Shown piece after piece: positions 26,761 to 35,850 of a stretch of 64,000 nucleotides of DNA (the stretch's first letter is position 1; every line of letters begins with the position of its first letter). The stretch covers positions 195,814 through 259,813 of the forward strand of contig CAZUEX010000004.1 in assembly GCA_964619535.1 (NCBI GenBank), written 5' to 3'. Origin of the DNA: Leptonema sp964619535 (GTDB taxonomy: Bacteria; Spirochaetota; Leptospiria; Leptospirales; Leptonemataceae). The notes below the pieces were generated by a model. It worked only from the letters and a program-made list of their open reading frames with translations. It made no database searches and was not told the DNA's origin. The position numbers and the translations under genes are program-made.

Positions 26761-27153
26761 ATGGAGTCCACAGGAAAGCTTTTTGAAGAGCTCGGCCATC
26801 CCCTCAGCTTTAAAGAGGGGGATTATGTCTATAAACAGGGCCAGTTGCTCGATGATCTGCGTGTGTTTTACATCCTCGAAGGGAAGGTCACACTGCGTCG
26901 CAAGCATACGGCCCTGAAACATGATGAGCTGCATTACGAAAAAGGCGACATGTTTGGCATCCTGGAGGTCTATCTGGGGAAGGCCCGCATTACCGAAGCA
27001 CAGTGCATGACGGACGTGAAGCTGCTGGGCTTCACCAGGGAAGGCGTGGAGAAGCTGATGACATCGGAATTGTCGGTTTCACTGTCCATCATTCGCAGTT
27101 TGAGCGCCATTTTACGCAAGGTGAACCGTCATATCAAGGAGCTGCCGGCCTGA
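26761..27153 (+). CDS. Cyclic-nucleotide-binding-fold protein (degenerate)
   Basis: This 130-aa single-domain protein has the CRP-like beta-roll (FKEGDYVYKQGQ, DDLRVFYILEGKVTL, EKGDMFGILEVYLGKARITEAQ). The phosphate-binding cassette lacks the usual GE...RSAT residues, so nucleotide binding is doubtful. There is no DNA-binding domain. GGAGAG precedes the ATG. It is the first of four co-oriented genes ending in a SpoIIE-type phosphatase. Confidence 0.7.
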   Translation: MESTGKLFEELGHPLSFKEGDYVYKQGQLLDDLRVFYILEGKVTLRRKHTALKHDELHYEKGDMFGILEVYLGKARITEAQCMTDVKLLGFTREGVEKLMTSELSVSLSIIRSLSAILRKVNRHIKELPA

Positions 27154-27168
27154 CCGGGGAGACTGCCC

Positions 27169-27624
27169 ATGAAGATTGAAAACCACGACTACGATCTGAT
27201 CAAGCTGGGCTTTGAAGGAGAACAGGCCATCACCCAGCAGCTGTTCTTCAAATACGGCAAAACCTACGAGCCAAAGCGAATTATCCTGCGTGAAGGGGAT
27301 TCAGGGCAGGATGTGTATATCATCATTTCCGGTCTTGTTCTTGTCACAGAGCGCCAGGTGTCGGGTCAGTATCGGGTGTTGAATCGACTGGGACCTGGCG
27401 AGATCTTCGGAGAGATGGCCCTGCTTGAGAATGAGCTGCGATCGGCCACCCTGATCTCTGCCACCGATGTAAAGCTGCTGGTTCTGGCTCCCGAACAGTT
27501 TGAGCAAATCTTTCAAACCCATCCGCGGTGGGCTTTCAAGATCATCGGTGCACTGTGTCGTCGCATTCAATCGGCCTTTACGCAGATTTCGAACTATTAC
27601 AGTGGCAAGTCAGATGTCTCGTAA
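27169..27624 (+). CDS. Cyclic-nucleotide-binding domain protein
   Basis: This 151-aa protein is a single cNMP-binding domain. It has an intact phosphate-binding cassette GEIFGEMALLENELRSAT with the Glu and Arg that contact the cyclic nucleotide. No HTH follows, so it probably signals through protein contacts. A class III nucleotide cyclase is encoded at 37788 and could supply the ligand, though that link is inference. The stop overlaps the start of the next gene. Confidence 0.8.
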   Translation: MKIENHDYDLIKLGFEGEQAITQQLFFKYGKTYEPKRIILREGDSGQDVYIIISGLVLVTERQVSGQYRVLNRLGPGEIFGEMALLENELRSATLISATDVKLLVLAPEQFEQIFQTHPRWAFKIIGALCRRIQSAFTQISNYYSGKSDVS

Positions 27625-28702
27625 GGCATTGAATCCTGTCAGACAATGGCTTTTGAAATCCGTTCCACTGGACCTGCTGATTGCAGAATGGCTGAAGGTG
27701 CGTCAGCTCACCTGGGTAGGGGAGGATCAGTTTCCGCCCGCACTCAGGGAACAGGCAGCCTCTGAGGCCTTTTTGCTGCGAGAGGGCGGAGATCTGCTTG
27801 GTGACCGTCGTCGTCTGCATCTTGGCCTTGTCTGTTCACAGAGCAGGTCTGTGACACGCAGCGAACGGCTTCTTTTACTGGAAGAACTGAGGGATTACCT
27901 GGAGCGCTGTGGCCGTCGGCCAGAAGAGTATGAGTTCCTGCGGCCCACTCGCTTTCGTCTGGGCCGCATGGAGATGCGTCCTCTTTTTTTTGTACTCTGG
28001 TCTCCCGATGCTCCGCTTCTTGAGCGACTGCTGGCCGGTAAATCGGAGCTACCCGATCGCATCAGAGAAGATCGCTATACCTTTCGTGATCTGCTTCAGG
28101 AGCAAGCAGAGGAAGCCTCTTCTTCGGCCCGGCCAGGCACGGCCTCAAAGAACGATGAAGCAGGACTCCCTTTCGGGCCCGACGGAATCGGTTATCGCAT
28201 TGTGGGCTCCAGCAGGGGGCAGCTCTTTCGTAAGATGTTTGTTCGGCTGGCCGGCGATCGGCTGTTCCTGATCTACATCAGTTCTGAAGAGCGCCTGAAG
28301 GCTGCATACGTAACGGCCCTGATCGATGGCCTGTCCTCTGCGGCCTATCCGGTATATCGTCTGGAAGACCTGCTTTTAAATCATCCGCCGTCGGAAGTCC
28401 GGATCAGCGTCCTGGAAGGGCGACGTGATGGCAGTATGGAGCTTTTGAATTACCGACATGAACATGTTCTGATCCGGGACGGCGAGCTGCACAGCCTGCG
28501 CCCACAGTCCGGACGCAACCTGCATATACAGCGCTGGCAGATGCGCTGTGGAGATCGCCTGTTTTTGATCCCTTCTTCTCTGACGTCGACGGAAAAGCTC
28601 GAGCTGCAAGAGGTGGCAGGGCAATGGCCTGAACTGGATGCCCTGAATGGCTGGCTTGATACAAAGGGGGTGGGGCGGACGCTTCTTCTTTTCCAGGCTT
28701 GA
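27614..28702 (+). CDS. Hypothetical protein in cNMP/SpoIIE operon
   Basis: I do not recognise this 362-aa protein. It is soluble and rich in Leu, Arg and Glu, with an alternating helix/strand pattern (ERLLLLEELRDYLERCG, RRDGSMELLNYRHEHVLIRDGELHSLRP). The frame extends upstream to 27500 inside the previous gene; ATG 27614 is the first start after it and overlaps that gene's stop by 11 bases. Its position between a cNMP-binding protein and a PP2C-type phosphatase suggests a role in the same signalling pathway. Confidence 0.6.
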   Translation: MSRKALNPVRQWLLKSVPLDLLIAEWLKVRQLTWVGEDQFPPALREQAASEAFLLREGGDLLGDRRRLHLGLVCSQSRSVTRSERLLLLEELRDYLERCGRRPEEYEFLRPTRFRLGRMEMRPLFFVLWSPDAPLLERLLAGKSELPDRIREDRYTFRDLLQEQAEEASSSARPGTASKNDEAGLPFGPDGIGYRIVGSSRGQLFRKMFVRLAGDRLFLIYISSEERLKAAYVTALIDGLSSAAYPVYRLEDLLLNHPPSEVRISVLEGRRDGSMELLNYRHEHVLIRDGELHSLRPQSGRNLHIQRWQMRCGDRLFLIPSSLTSTEKLELQEVAGQWPELDALNGWLDTKGVGRTLLLFQA

Positions 28703-28742
28703 CAGAACATCGATTGAAGGACTACAATGCCAGCTCCCCCTC

Positions 28743-30623
28743 ATGGAATCCACGGAAGAATCCACGAAAACGAATAGACTGGATGCACAGGTTGTTCAGA
28801 AAATCCTGCTTCTGCCTGTCCTTCTGGCACTGGCCTTTCTGGTCAGCGGTGTCCTGCTTCTGCATTCCTCCGTGGAATCCTTTGCCATGTCAAACCTTGG
28901 CAATCGTGGTGCCTTCCTGCTCCAGGAGTTTCGCAATACCCTGGAGCCTGCCCTCGAGCATCAGAGGCTTTCGGCCGCTCTTATACAGGATGGACTGATC
29001 CCTTATACCGATCGAACCATGATGGTTCGCTACTTCGCTCCCTTTCTCGCGCAGAATGCCATGGTCCGTTCGCTGAACGTTGCTGTCGGCGATCGAAGCT
29101 TTATGATGCTGCGTGACAGTGAAACACGGTTCCGCATCCGAGAAGAGTATCGTGGCAGGGCACGTTATGCCAGCTGCAATGCCAGCGGGGCCTGCCAGAG
29201 CGACGGCAGCGTTGCCTATTCTTACAGAGACAGTGAATGGTATTCTGCTGTGCCCGAAGAAGATGCCATTATACGGTGGACGGATGTCTATCGCTTCAGG
29301 ACAACAGGCGATCCGGGCATAACAGGCGTTACGGCCCGCCACATGGCTACCGGACAGCGCCTGATCGTTGCCTATGATCTGCGTTTGATCGACCTGACGC
29401 ATTTCTTTGAGCTCATCCGGCCCGACGAGAACCTGATACCGGTGCTGTACTTTCCCGAGGTTCAGGCCGGCCGTTTCGATAATGCCACGATGCGAGGCCT
29501 GCTGTATCAAACAGGCCGGGATCAAAAGGGCCTCTTTGTGTCCACCGTGGACGATGCCTCCGATCCCGCCGTTGCCGCACTGGTTGTTGATCCTGAAGCG
29601 GCCCTTGAGCATGCCAGGGGCTGCCGCTGGTGGAAGGATCCGGTACAGGTGCCGGGGCTTGCAGCACAGATCTTTCTCTGTTTGCCCGAAAGCGAGCTGA
29701 TCCGTCCGATGGAAACGCGTGTCGTTGCCCTGCTTCTGATCTTTGCAGCCCTGGTGCTTATGACCATCGGCATGTCCTTTTTTATCGCCCGTCAGATTAC
29801 CTCACCCTACAAAGAGCAGCTGGAGCATTTCGATCATTCTCTGGATTCAACGACGAAGATGCTGGCCCGTCGCGAAAAAGAGCTCCGTCATGCCATGATG
29901 AAGATCCAGGAAGAGCTGGAACTTGCACGGAAAACACAGCTGAGCATCATCCCCGTTGTATCAAAGCAGTACGGTCCTTTGCGGCTTACCTCGCGATATG
30001 TGCCTGCCAATTCTCTGGGAGGGGATTTTCTCGATCTTTACGATCTGCATGAATGCCTGGGATTCCTGATGGCCGATGTGTCGGGGCATGGTATTTCATC
30101 TGCTTTGATTACGATGATGATCAAAACATCATCCACGCTGAGCAAGGATATGCTGGTTCTGCCCGATGCCTTTCTGCGCCACCTGAATCGTACGATTTAC
30201 GAAAGGACGGGGATGCATTTTATTACGGCCCTGGCCTGTTCTGTGAACTACAGCGACCTGACGCTGAAGGTGGCCAATGCAGGGCATTGCTATCCATTGC
30301 TCTTTCGTCGTGCCACGCAGGAGTTCCATGACATAGAGGCAAACGGCATCTGCCTTGGTATCCTGGAAGATCCGACGTATGCAACCGTGGAAACACAGCT
30401 GCAATCCGGTGACTGCCTGCTTTTTTACACCGATGGTATCGTCGAAACCCTGAACGATGCAGAGCAGCTGTACGGAACAGAAAGACTGCGTCGTACGTTG
30501 CTCGAGAACAGTCACCTTTCCGGTGACGAGCTGCTCGATGCCATCTTTGTTTCTCTGAATCGATTTGCCAGACGTTCGATACGCGAAGATGACATCGCAA
30601 TGATCCTGCTCGAAGTTGAATGA
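28743..30623 (+). CDS. Membrane SpoIIE-family (PP2C-type) protein phosphatase
   Basis: The 626-aa protein has one membrane helix near 22-45 (ILLLPVLLALAFLVSGVLLL) and an extracytoplasmic sensor region to about 325. A second helix (VVALLLIFAALVLMTIGMSFFIA) and a coiled-coil linker follow. The C-terminal PPM/SpoIIE domain (about 395-626) shows LGGDFLDLYDL and MADVSGHGISSALI, then FYTDGIVET and REDDIAMILL, giving the metal-binding aspartates. It should dephosphorylate a Ser/Thr-phosphorylated partner, typically an anti-sigma-factor antagonist, in response to an external cue. Confidence 0.85.
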   Translation: MESTEESTKTNRLDAQVVQKILLLPVLLALAFLVSGVLLLHSSVESFAMSNLGNRGAFLLQEFRNTLEPALEHQRLSAALIQDGLIPYTDRTMMVRYFAPFLAQNAMVRSLNVAVGDRSFMMLRDSETRFRIREEYRGRARYASCNASGACQSDGSVAYSYRDSEWYSAVPEEDAIIRWTDVYRFRTTGDPGITGVTARHMATGQRLIVAYDLRLIDLTHFFELIRPDENLIPVLYFPEVQAGRFDNATMRGLLYQTGRDQKGLFVSTVDDASDPAVAALVVDPEAALEHARGCRWWKDPVQVPGLAAQIFLCLPESELIRPMETRVVALLLIFAALVLMTIGMSFFIARQITSPYKEQLEHFDHSLDSTTKMLARREKELRHAMMKIQEELELARKTQLSIIPVVSKQYGPLRLTSRYVPANSLGGDFLDLYDLHECLGFLMADVSGHGISSALITMMIKTSSTLSKDMLVLPDAFLRHLNRTIYERTGMHFITALACSVNYSDLTLKVANAGHCYPLLFRRATQEFHDIEANGICLGILEDPTYATVETQLQSGDCLLFYTDGIVETLNDAEQLYGTERLRRTLLENSHLSGDELLDAIFVSLNRFARRSIREDDIAMILLEVE

Positions 30624-30624
30624 T

Positions 30625-31869
30625 TCAGGGCTTTTCGAGAATATGAAACAGTGCCTTCTGAAAGGCCTCGCTGTGCAGGATCTGAAAATGCGAAAGCCCG
30701 ACCAGACACTGAATGCGATCGTCACCGTCTTTGCGATACACCGAGTCAGAAAGCAGGGTCAGCGAGGATTCTTCGATCAGACCATCGCCAAGCCAGTTGC
30801 TCCATATGTGATTGCTGTCGCTGATCAGGCTGTAGATCTGATAGGCATCGACGTTGTCCAGCTCGCCAAAGTAATGGTTCGTGCTCATGGGAAGCACCGG
30901 GCCCGCCTTCTTTTCGTCTTCTTCGCGAATAATACCGGCTGCCATATCGCGAAAGGCTGGCGAATGGACGTTGCCTGCAAAGCTCATGAACTTGATGGCC
31001 CGGGACGGTGTGTCGCCCAGCCCGAAGCCAAAAAGCAGGCCTGTTTTTTCGATGAAGTAGCCGCCATCCGGCGAGCTGACAAGGATGACCTTGCCAAGAC
31101 GTTTGCGAAGGGAGCCACCGGCTCGATCGTTTGCAAGAAGCGTGCTTCGAAGGATCAATCCCCCCTGGCTGAAGCTGATCAGATGCACGGGCACATCGGG
31201 AACGGCAGCAAGCAGAGATTCCAGGAGGGCATTGACCTCTCTGGCAAGGGCAGAGACATGCATGCCTGGATGAAGACGTAGATAGACAGGGAAGTAGGAC
31301 TGTTGTTGAAACAGCTCTGCAACGGGCTGTGGTCTGCCACTTCTCCACAGGCTTTCATCCTGATACAGGCCAGGAACACAGATCATCAAACCACGCGAGG
31401 CGGGCTTTTCCCGAAAGGCTTCGGCAACCTGCTCGGGTGTGGCATCGGCGGAGCCAAGGCGAAACGAAGTCTTGATTTCAAAGGGATCGCGAAGCGATAC
31501 AAAGCTGTCACCCAGGATGGCCGTATCGGCGATGTTTGAGGACAGGCTTTGAAAGGTTTCCTGGTCGACGATGCGCAGGGTAAGCAGGGTTTCGGCCAGT
31601 GACTCTGCTGCTCTGTGAATGGAACTGTAGATCGCTTCGAACGATACAGAACCGGCCTCTTTCAGAGAATCGCCCGTACGGCGAAGCTGACGGGCCAGCT
31701 CTGTGTTGCGCAGGACAGGGTAGTCCGAAATCGTTTCGGCCTGCTCCCCCATCCATGTCATCGATTCATACGCAAAGTTGCGTATGCCTGAAACGGCCGA
31801 TTCCGTCAGGAGTCCGGTAATCTGCAGCAGAAGCCCCGGAAGGCCAGGAAGCTTCGGAAATTCACCCAT
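30625..31869 (-). CDS. Alpha/beta-hydrolase (PGAP1/lipase-like)
   Basis: The 414-aa protein has an N-terminal helical region (to about 130) and an alpha/beta-hydrolase domain. MICVPGLYQDESLW supplies the oxyanion region and HLISFSQGGLILRS the nucleophile Ser. The catalytic Asp/His are probably near the end (VGLSHFQILHS). PGAP1- and lipase-like proteins of this kind act on lipid esters. No signal peptide is seen. It converges with the phosphatase gene, with one base between the stops. Confidence 0.65.
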   Translation of the reverse strand: MGEFPKLPGLPGLLLQITGLLTESAVSGIRNFAYESMTWMGEQAETISDYPVLRNTELARQLRRTGDSLKEAGSVSFEAIYSSIHRAAESLAETLLTLRIVDQETFQSLSSNIADTAILGDSFVSLRDPFEIKTSFRLGSADATPEQVAEAFREKPASRGLMICVPGLYQDESLWRSGRPQPVAELFQQQSYFPVYLRLHPGMHVSALAREVNALLESLLAAVPDVPVHLISFSQGGLILRSTLLANDRAGGSLRKRLGKVILVSSPDGGYFIEKTGLLFGFGLGDTPSRAIKFMSFAGNVHSPAFRDMAAGIIREEDEKKAGPVLPMSTNHYFGELDNVDAYQIYSLISDSNHIWSNWLGDGLIEESSLTLLSDSVYRKDGDDRIQCLVGLSHFQILHSEAFQKALFHILEKP

Positions 31870-31932
31870 AATAGAGAAACAGCAAAACCGGTGGAAACGG
31901 TCAAGCCGCTTTCCCTGACGGAACGGCCCTTT

Positions 31933-33255
31933 TCAGGCCGTCTTTCGAAGAAAAAGGTAGCCCAGGACACCGCTCAGCAACGAGCCCGTCAGGATACCGA
32001 TCTTCGCATCGGCAATCAGGGTTGCATCGGTGTAGGCCAGACCCGTAATAAAAAGCGACATGGTAAAACCGATTCCACCGAGAAGGGCCACGCCAAAGAA
32101 ATGGGCCCAGCGCACGCCTTCGGGAAGCCTTGTGCCAAGCAGCTTTGCCGTAAGAAACGTAAAGCCAAAGATACCGATCATCTTTCCAAAAAGCAGGCCG
32201 GCAGCGATGTGGATGCTCAGCGGGCGGCTCATGCTTGCAAGCAGGTCGCCTTCGATGGTAACACCGGCATTGGCCAGGGCAAAGACCGGCATGATAAAAT
32301 AGCTAACCAGGCCATGCATGCCATGCTCCAGCCGTTGCAGCGGAGATTGTACCTTTTCCAGTTCCGCATTGAGGTCTTCCATGGCATCGAGCTGTTCATG
32401 ACTGAGCAGTCTCTCTTTTGCGCCGTTCTTTGCCTTTTCGAACAGGGCCAGGTTTTCGCGCATCGAGGCAACGAAATCCCCCGGTTTTGCCAGAGGGTTG
32501 ATGGGGATGGCAAAGGCGCCAAGCACACCGGCCACCGTTGGATGCACGCCGGACTTCAAAAACAGATACCAGACGATGGCACCGGGAATGAGATAGGCAG
32601 CCATCGCCCGCACATTCATGCGGTTAAACAGAAACATCAGGCCAAGAAACAGAGCGGCCAGGCCGAGCAGCTGTAGCTGTACACCGGTGCTGTAGAAGAA
32701 GGCTATGACGATCACAGCACCGAGGTCATCGACGATGGCAAAGGCCGTAAGAAAGACCTTGATGGTCAAGGGGATGCGGGATCCAAGAAGAGAAAGAACG
32801 CCCAGTGAAAAGGCAATGTCTGTGGCCATGGGAATCCCCCAGCCCTCGGAGCCCGGGTTGCCACGGTTCAGCAGCAAAAAGATGCCTGCAGGCAATACCA
32901 TCCCACCCACAGCTGCACCGATCGGCAGCGCTGCCTGTTTGAAAGAAGAAAGCTCACCGGCCACGATCTCCCGTTTGATCTCAAGGCCTACGACAAAGAA
33001 AAAGACAGCCATCAGTCCATCGTTGATCCAGAGGATGAGCGGCTTGGTCAGATGCAGGGCCTCAGGACCAAAGGCAAAAGGCAGTTGCCACAGTGCATGA
33101 TAGGATTCGGCATAATCCGAGTTTGCCCAGATCATTGCGACAATTGTACACAGGATGAGCAGGATTCCCGAAGATGATTCCATCTGTACGAATCGATCAA
33201 ACGGGGACAGGATGGTGCTGATAACTCCAGGAGGTCTTGTTTTCTTTCTGGCCAT
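31933..33255 (-). CDS. nhaA: Na+/H+ antiporter NhaA
   Basis: This 440-aa protein has about 12 membrane helices and the NhaA hallmarks. These are FFFVVGLEIKREI, GWGIPMATDIAFSLGVL, and TAFAIVDDLGAVIVIA with the paired aspartates that bind and exchange Na+ for protons. The C-terminal GIGFTMSLFITGLAY is also conserved. It exports Na+ at the expense of the proton gradient and helps with pH and salt homeostasis. Confidence 0.93.
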   Translation of the reverse strand: MARKKTRPPGVISTILSPFDRFVQMESSSGILLILCTIVAMIWANSDYAESYHALWQLPFAFGPEALHLTKPLILWINDGLMAVFFFVVGLEIKREIVAGELSSFKQAALPIGAAVGGMVLPAGIFLLLNRGNPGSEGWGIPMATDIAFSLGVLSLLGSRIPLTIKVFLTAFAIVDDLGAVIVIAFFYSTGVQLQLLGLAALFLGLMFLFNRMNVRAMAAYLIPGAIVWYLFLKSGVHPTVAGVLGAFAIPINPLAKPGDFVASMRENLALFEKAKNGAKERLLSHEQLDAMEDLNAELEKVQSPLQRLEHGMHGLVSYFIMPVFALANAGVTIEGDLLASMSRPLSIHIAAGLLFGKMIGIFGFTFLTAKLLGTRLPEGVRWAHFFGVALLGGIGFTMSLFITGLAYTDATLIADAKIGILTGSLLSGVLGYLFLRKTA

Positions 33256-33344
33256 GATTGCCCGGAAGAAATGTCAGAGCGCCGGAAAAGACAAGGGTTT
33301 TTTGTTTGCGTTTGCAAATTTCTTCCACTCACTGTTTCGTATAT

Positions 33345-34430
33345 ATGAAAGATTCTGACCACAAGAAGTGGATGATCTACGGAGCCAACGGCTACACAGG
33401 CAGTTTGATCGCCGCGGCTGCCGCACAGTCATCGATGCCACGTCCGGTGCTTGCCGGGCGCAATCGTCGTGCAATCGAGGAGATTGCACGACGCCATGAT
33501 TGCGAGTTTCGCATCTTTGATATAACAGAAGATCCGTCAGAGATCGCTCCGTTTATCGAGGACTGCAGTGTTGTGCTGAACTGTGCCGGGCCCTTTGCTT
33601 TTACAGCGAAGCCGATGGCACTGGCCTGTTTGCAGACCCGGACCTCTTACAGTGACATTACAGGTGAGATCGCTGTCTTTGAGGCTCTGCACGGATTGGA
33701 TGAACAGGCGCGTGGAGCGAAAGTCCTTTTGCTTCCCGGTGTAGGTTTTGACGTTGTTCCGACGGATTGCGTTGCCCGAACCGTCTATACAAAGATGCCG
33801 GATGCCACATACCTGAGGCTGGCTTTTGCAGGGTTATCCAGTATATCGGCAGGTACCATGCGATCCGCATTGCTGGGGCTTGCCGATGACTCGAAGGTAC
33901 GCGAAGACGGAAACATTAGATCCATACCCTATTTCAGCCGGGCTGCGAAGATCGATTTAACCGAACGGGTGCAGACCTACTATGCCATCCCCTGGGGCGA
34001 TGTGTATACGGCCCACATCTCTACCGGTATTCCCAATATCGAGGTGTATACAAACGTGCCCTCATCGCAGCGCATGCTGCTCGGAATGCTGATGCCACTG
34101 CGGTCCATGCTCGGTCGCGCAAAGGCACAATCGCTTTTCGGCGCGATGGGTGCCATGCTGTCCCCTCTTGTAAAGGGGCCCGGAGAAACGGTCCGCCGCA
34201 CGGCCCGGTCTCGTATAGAAGGGCTTGTGAAAAATGCAGAGGGTCGCTCGCTGAGGTTACGCCTGGAAACACAGGAAGGCTATGCCTTTACGGTTGAGAG
34301 TTCACTGGCCGCTGTGCGACGCATCCTGGAGGGGAGGCTGCAGGAGGGGCATCAAACGGGATTTCAAACGCCGTCTCTTGCTCTGGGAGCCGATTTCGTT
34401 TTCGAGGTCGGGGGCAGCCGGTGGCTGTAA
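33345..34430 (+). CDS. Saccharopine dehydrogenase-like NAD(P)-binding protein
   Basis: This 361-aa protein starts with a Rossmann motif (MIYGANGYTGSLIA) as in the saccharopine dehydrogenase-like/trans-acting enoyl-reductase family, with the conserved VVLNCAGPF and LLLPGVGFDVVPTDCVA. Substrates of these proteins vary and cannot be read here. The ATG at 33345 is preferred; ATG 33372 is an alternative. It is divergent from nhaA. Confidence 0.75.
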   Translation: MKDSDHKKWMIYGANGYTGSLIAAAAAQSSMPRPVLAGRNRRAIEEIARRHDCEFRIFDITEDPSEIAPFIEDCSVVLNCAGPFAFTAKPMALACLQTRTSYSDITGEIAVFEALHGLDEQARGAKVLLLPGVGFDVVPTDCVARTVYTKMPDATYLRLAFAGLSSISAGTMRSALLGLADDSKVREDGNIRSIPYFSRAAKIDLTERVQTYYAIPWGDVYTAHISTGIPNIEVYTNVPSSQRMLLGMLMPLRSMLGRAKAQSLFGAMGAMLSPLVKGPGETVRRTARSRIEGLVKNAEGRSLRLRLETQEGYAFTVESSLAAVRRILEGRLQEGHQTGFQTPSLALGADFVFEVGGSRWL

Positions 34431-34485
34431 AGCCGTGTTATTGATAACGAAAAAGGCGTGAATAGCTCTTGACCCCGGTTTTCGA

Positions 34486-35808
34486 ATGCAACAGAATGAT
34501 ACCCCCATGCGAACGGACAGTCAGGACAGAAAGAAGCAGAAAAAGGCCATCATAAGGCGCTACGAAAAACACCTCTCGCGCTACAAGGCATCCTATTATC
34601 GCAGGGTGGGGCTCGACCTTGTCATGGGTCGCCGCGAGGGAATCTATTTCTGGGATCTTTCGGGAAAACGCTATATTAACTGTCACTGTAATGGCGGTGT
34701 CTTTAACCTGGGCCATCGAAATCCCCGGGTGGTTTCTGCCCTGCAGTCGGCCCTGGGTGAATACGACATCGGCAATCATCACCTCATCTCGGGCCCCCGT
34801 GCCTTGCTTGCCGAACGTCTTTCTGCCTCGTTTGCCACGGGACGTCGAAAAAGCGAAATCACGCGGGTCGTTTTCGGTGCGTCGGGGGGAGAGGCCGTCG
34901 ACCTGGCAATCAAGCTGGCCCGGGGTTATACCGGCCGACAGACCATCGTCTCTATTGCAGGTGGCTATCATGGTCATACAGGCCTCGCCGCCGCAACCGG
35001 CGACGAAAAGTATCGCATTCCCTTTGCGCTTGCCTTGCCCGATTTCGTTCAGGTTCCGTTTGCCGACCTTGATGCCTTGAAGCAGCATCTGCAACAGGCA
35101 GCGGCCGTTATCCTGGAAACGGTTCCGGCCACCCTGGGGATGCCGCTCTTCCCGGCCGGCTTTTTGCGCGATGTACGCAAACTCTGCGATCAACACGGTG
35201 CGGTGATGATCCTGGATGAGATTCAAACCGGCCTGGGACGTACCGGCAGAACATGGGGGTTTCAACACTATGACATCGTTCCCGATATCGTCGTAACCGG
35301 AAAAGGGTTATCCGGAGGGATGTATCCGATTTCGGCAACCTGCTATAAAGAGAAGTTCGAACAGGTCTTCAGGAAGGATCCCTTTGTTCATATCTCCACC
35401 TTTGGAGGAGCTGAGATAGGATGCAGCGCGGCTCTTGCCGTTCTGGATATCATAGAGAATGAAGAATTCCTGGCACAGGTCGAATCCTCCGGCCTTTTCT
35501 TTGAACAGCGCTGGAATGAGCTGAGCGGACGTTTCCCGGCCATTACCGAGATTCGAAGGCTTGGCATGTTTATGGGAATCCGTATGTCTTCTGCCGAGGA
35601 CTGCCTGATCCTGCTGCGGGCTCTCCTGGATCACGGTATCTTTGCCGTCTATGCCAATAACGATAAAAGCGTGCTGCAGTTTCTGCCTCCACTCATCGTA
35701 ACAGAAGCTCAGCGCGAGGAGATTATGCAGATCGTCGAAAAGGCCTTGATCGATACCGGACGCCTGCGGTATCGCCTGCTGAAAAGGATTCTCAAGGCAA
35801 TGCTTTGA
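34486..35808 (+). CDS. Class III PLP-dependent aminotransferase
   Basis: This 440-aa enzyme has the class III motifs: GGVFNLGHRNPRVV, the PLP-phosphate-binding GASGGEAVDLAIKLAR, ILDEIQTGLGRTG (Asp contacting the PLP nitrogen) and VVTGKGLSGGMYP with the Schiff-base Lys. Such enzymes transaminate omega-amino groups (ornithine, GABA, diaminobutyrate and similar). The N-terminal tail is basic. It is followed 42 bases later by a kinase-like gene, suggesting a small biosynthetic pair. Confidence 0.85.
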   Translation: MQQNDTPMRTDSQDRKKQKKAIIRRYEKHLSRYKASYYRRVGLDLVMGRREGIYFWDLSGKRYINCHCNGGVFNLGHRNPRVVSALQSALGEYDIGNHHLISGPRALLAERLSASFATGRRKSEITRVVFGASGGEAVDLAIKLARGYTGRQTIVSIAGGYHGHTGLAAATGDEKYRIPFALALPDFVQVPFADLDALKQHLQQAAAVILETVPATLGMPLFPAGFLRDVRKLCDQHGAVMILDEIQTGLGRTGRTWGFQHYDIVPDIVVTGKGLSGGMYPISATCYKEKFEQVFRKDPFVHISTFGGAEIGCSAALAVLDIIENEEFLAQVESSGLFFEQRWNELSGRFPAITEIRRLGMFMGIRMSSAEDCLILLRALLDHGIFAVYANNDKSVLQFLPPLIVTEAQREEIMQIVEKALIDTGRLRYRLLKRILKAML

Positions 35809-35850
35809 TCCGAAACAGACTCTCACCTGAAAAGAAAAGCGTGGTCAGAA

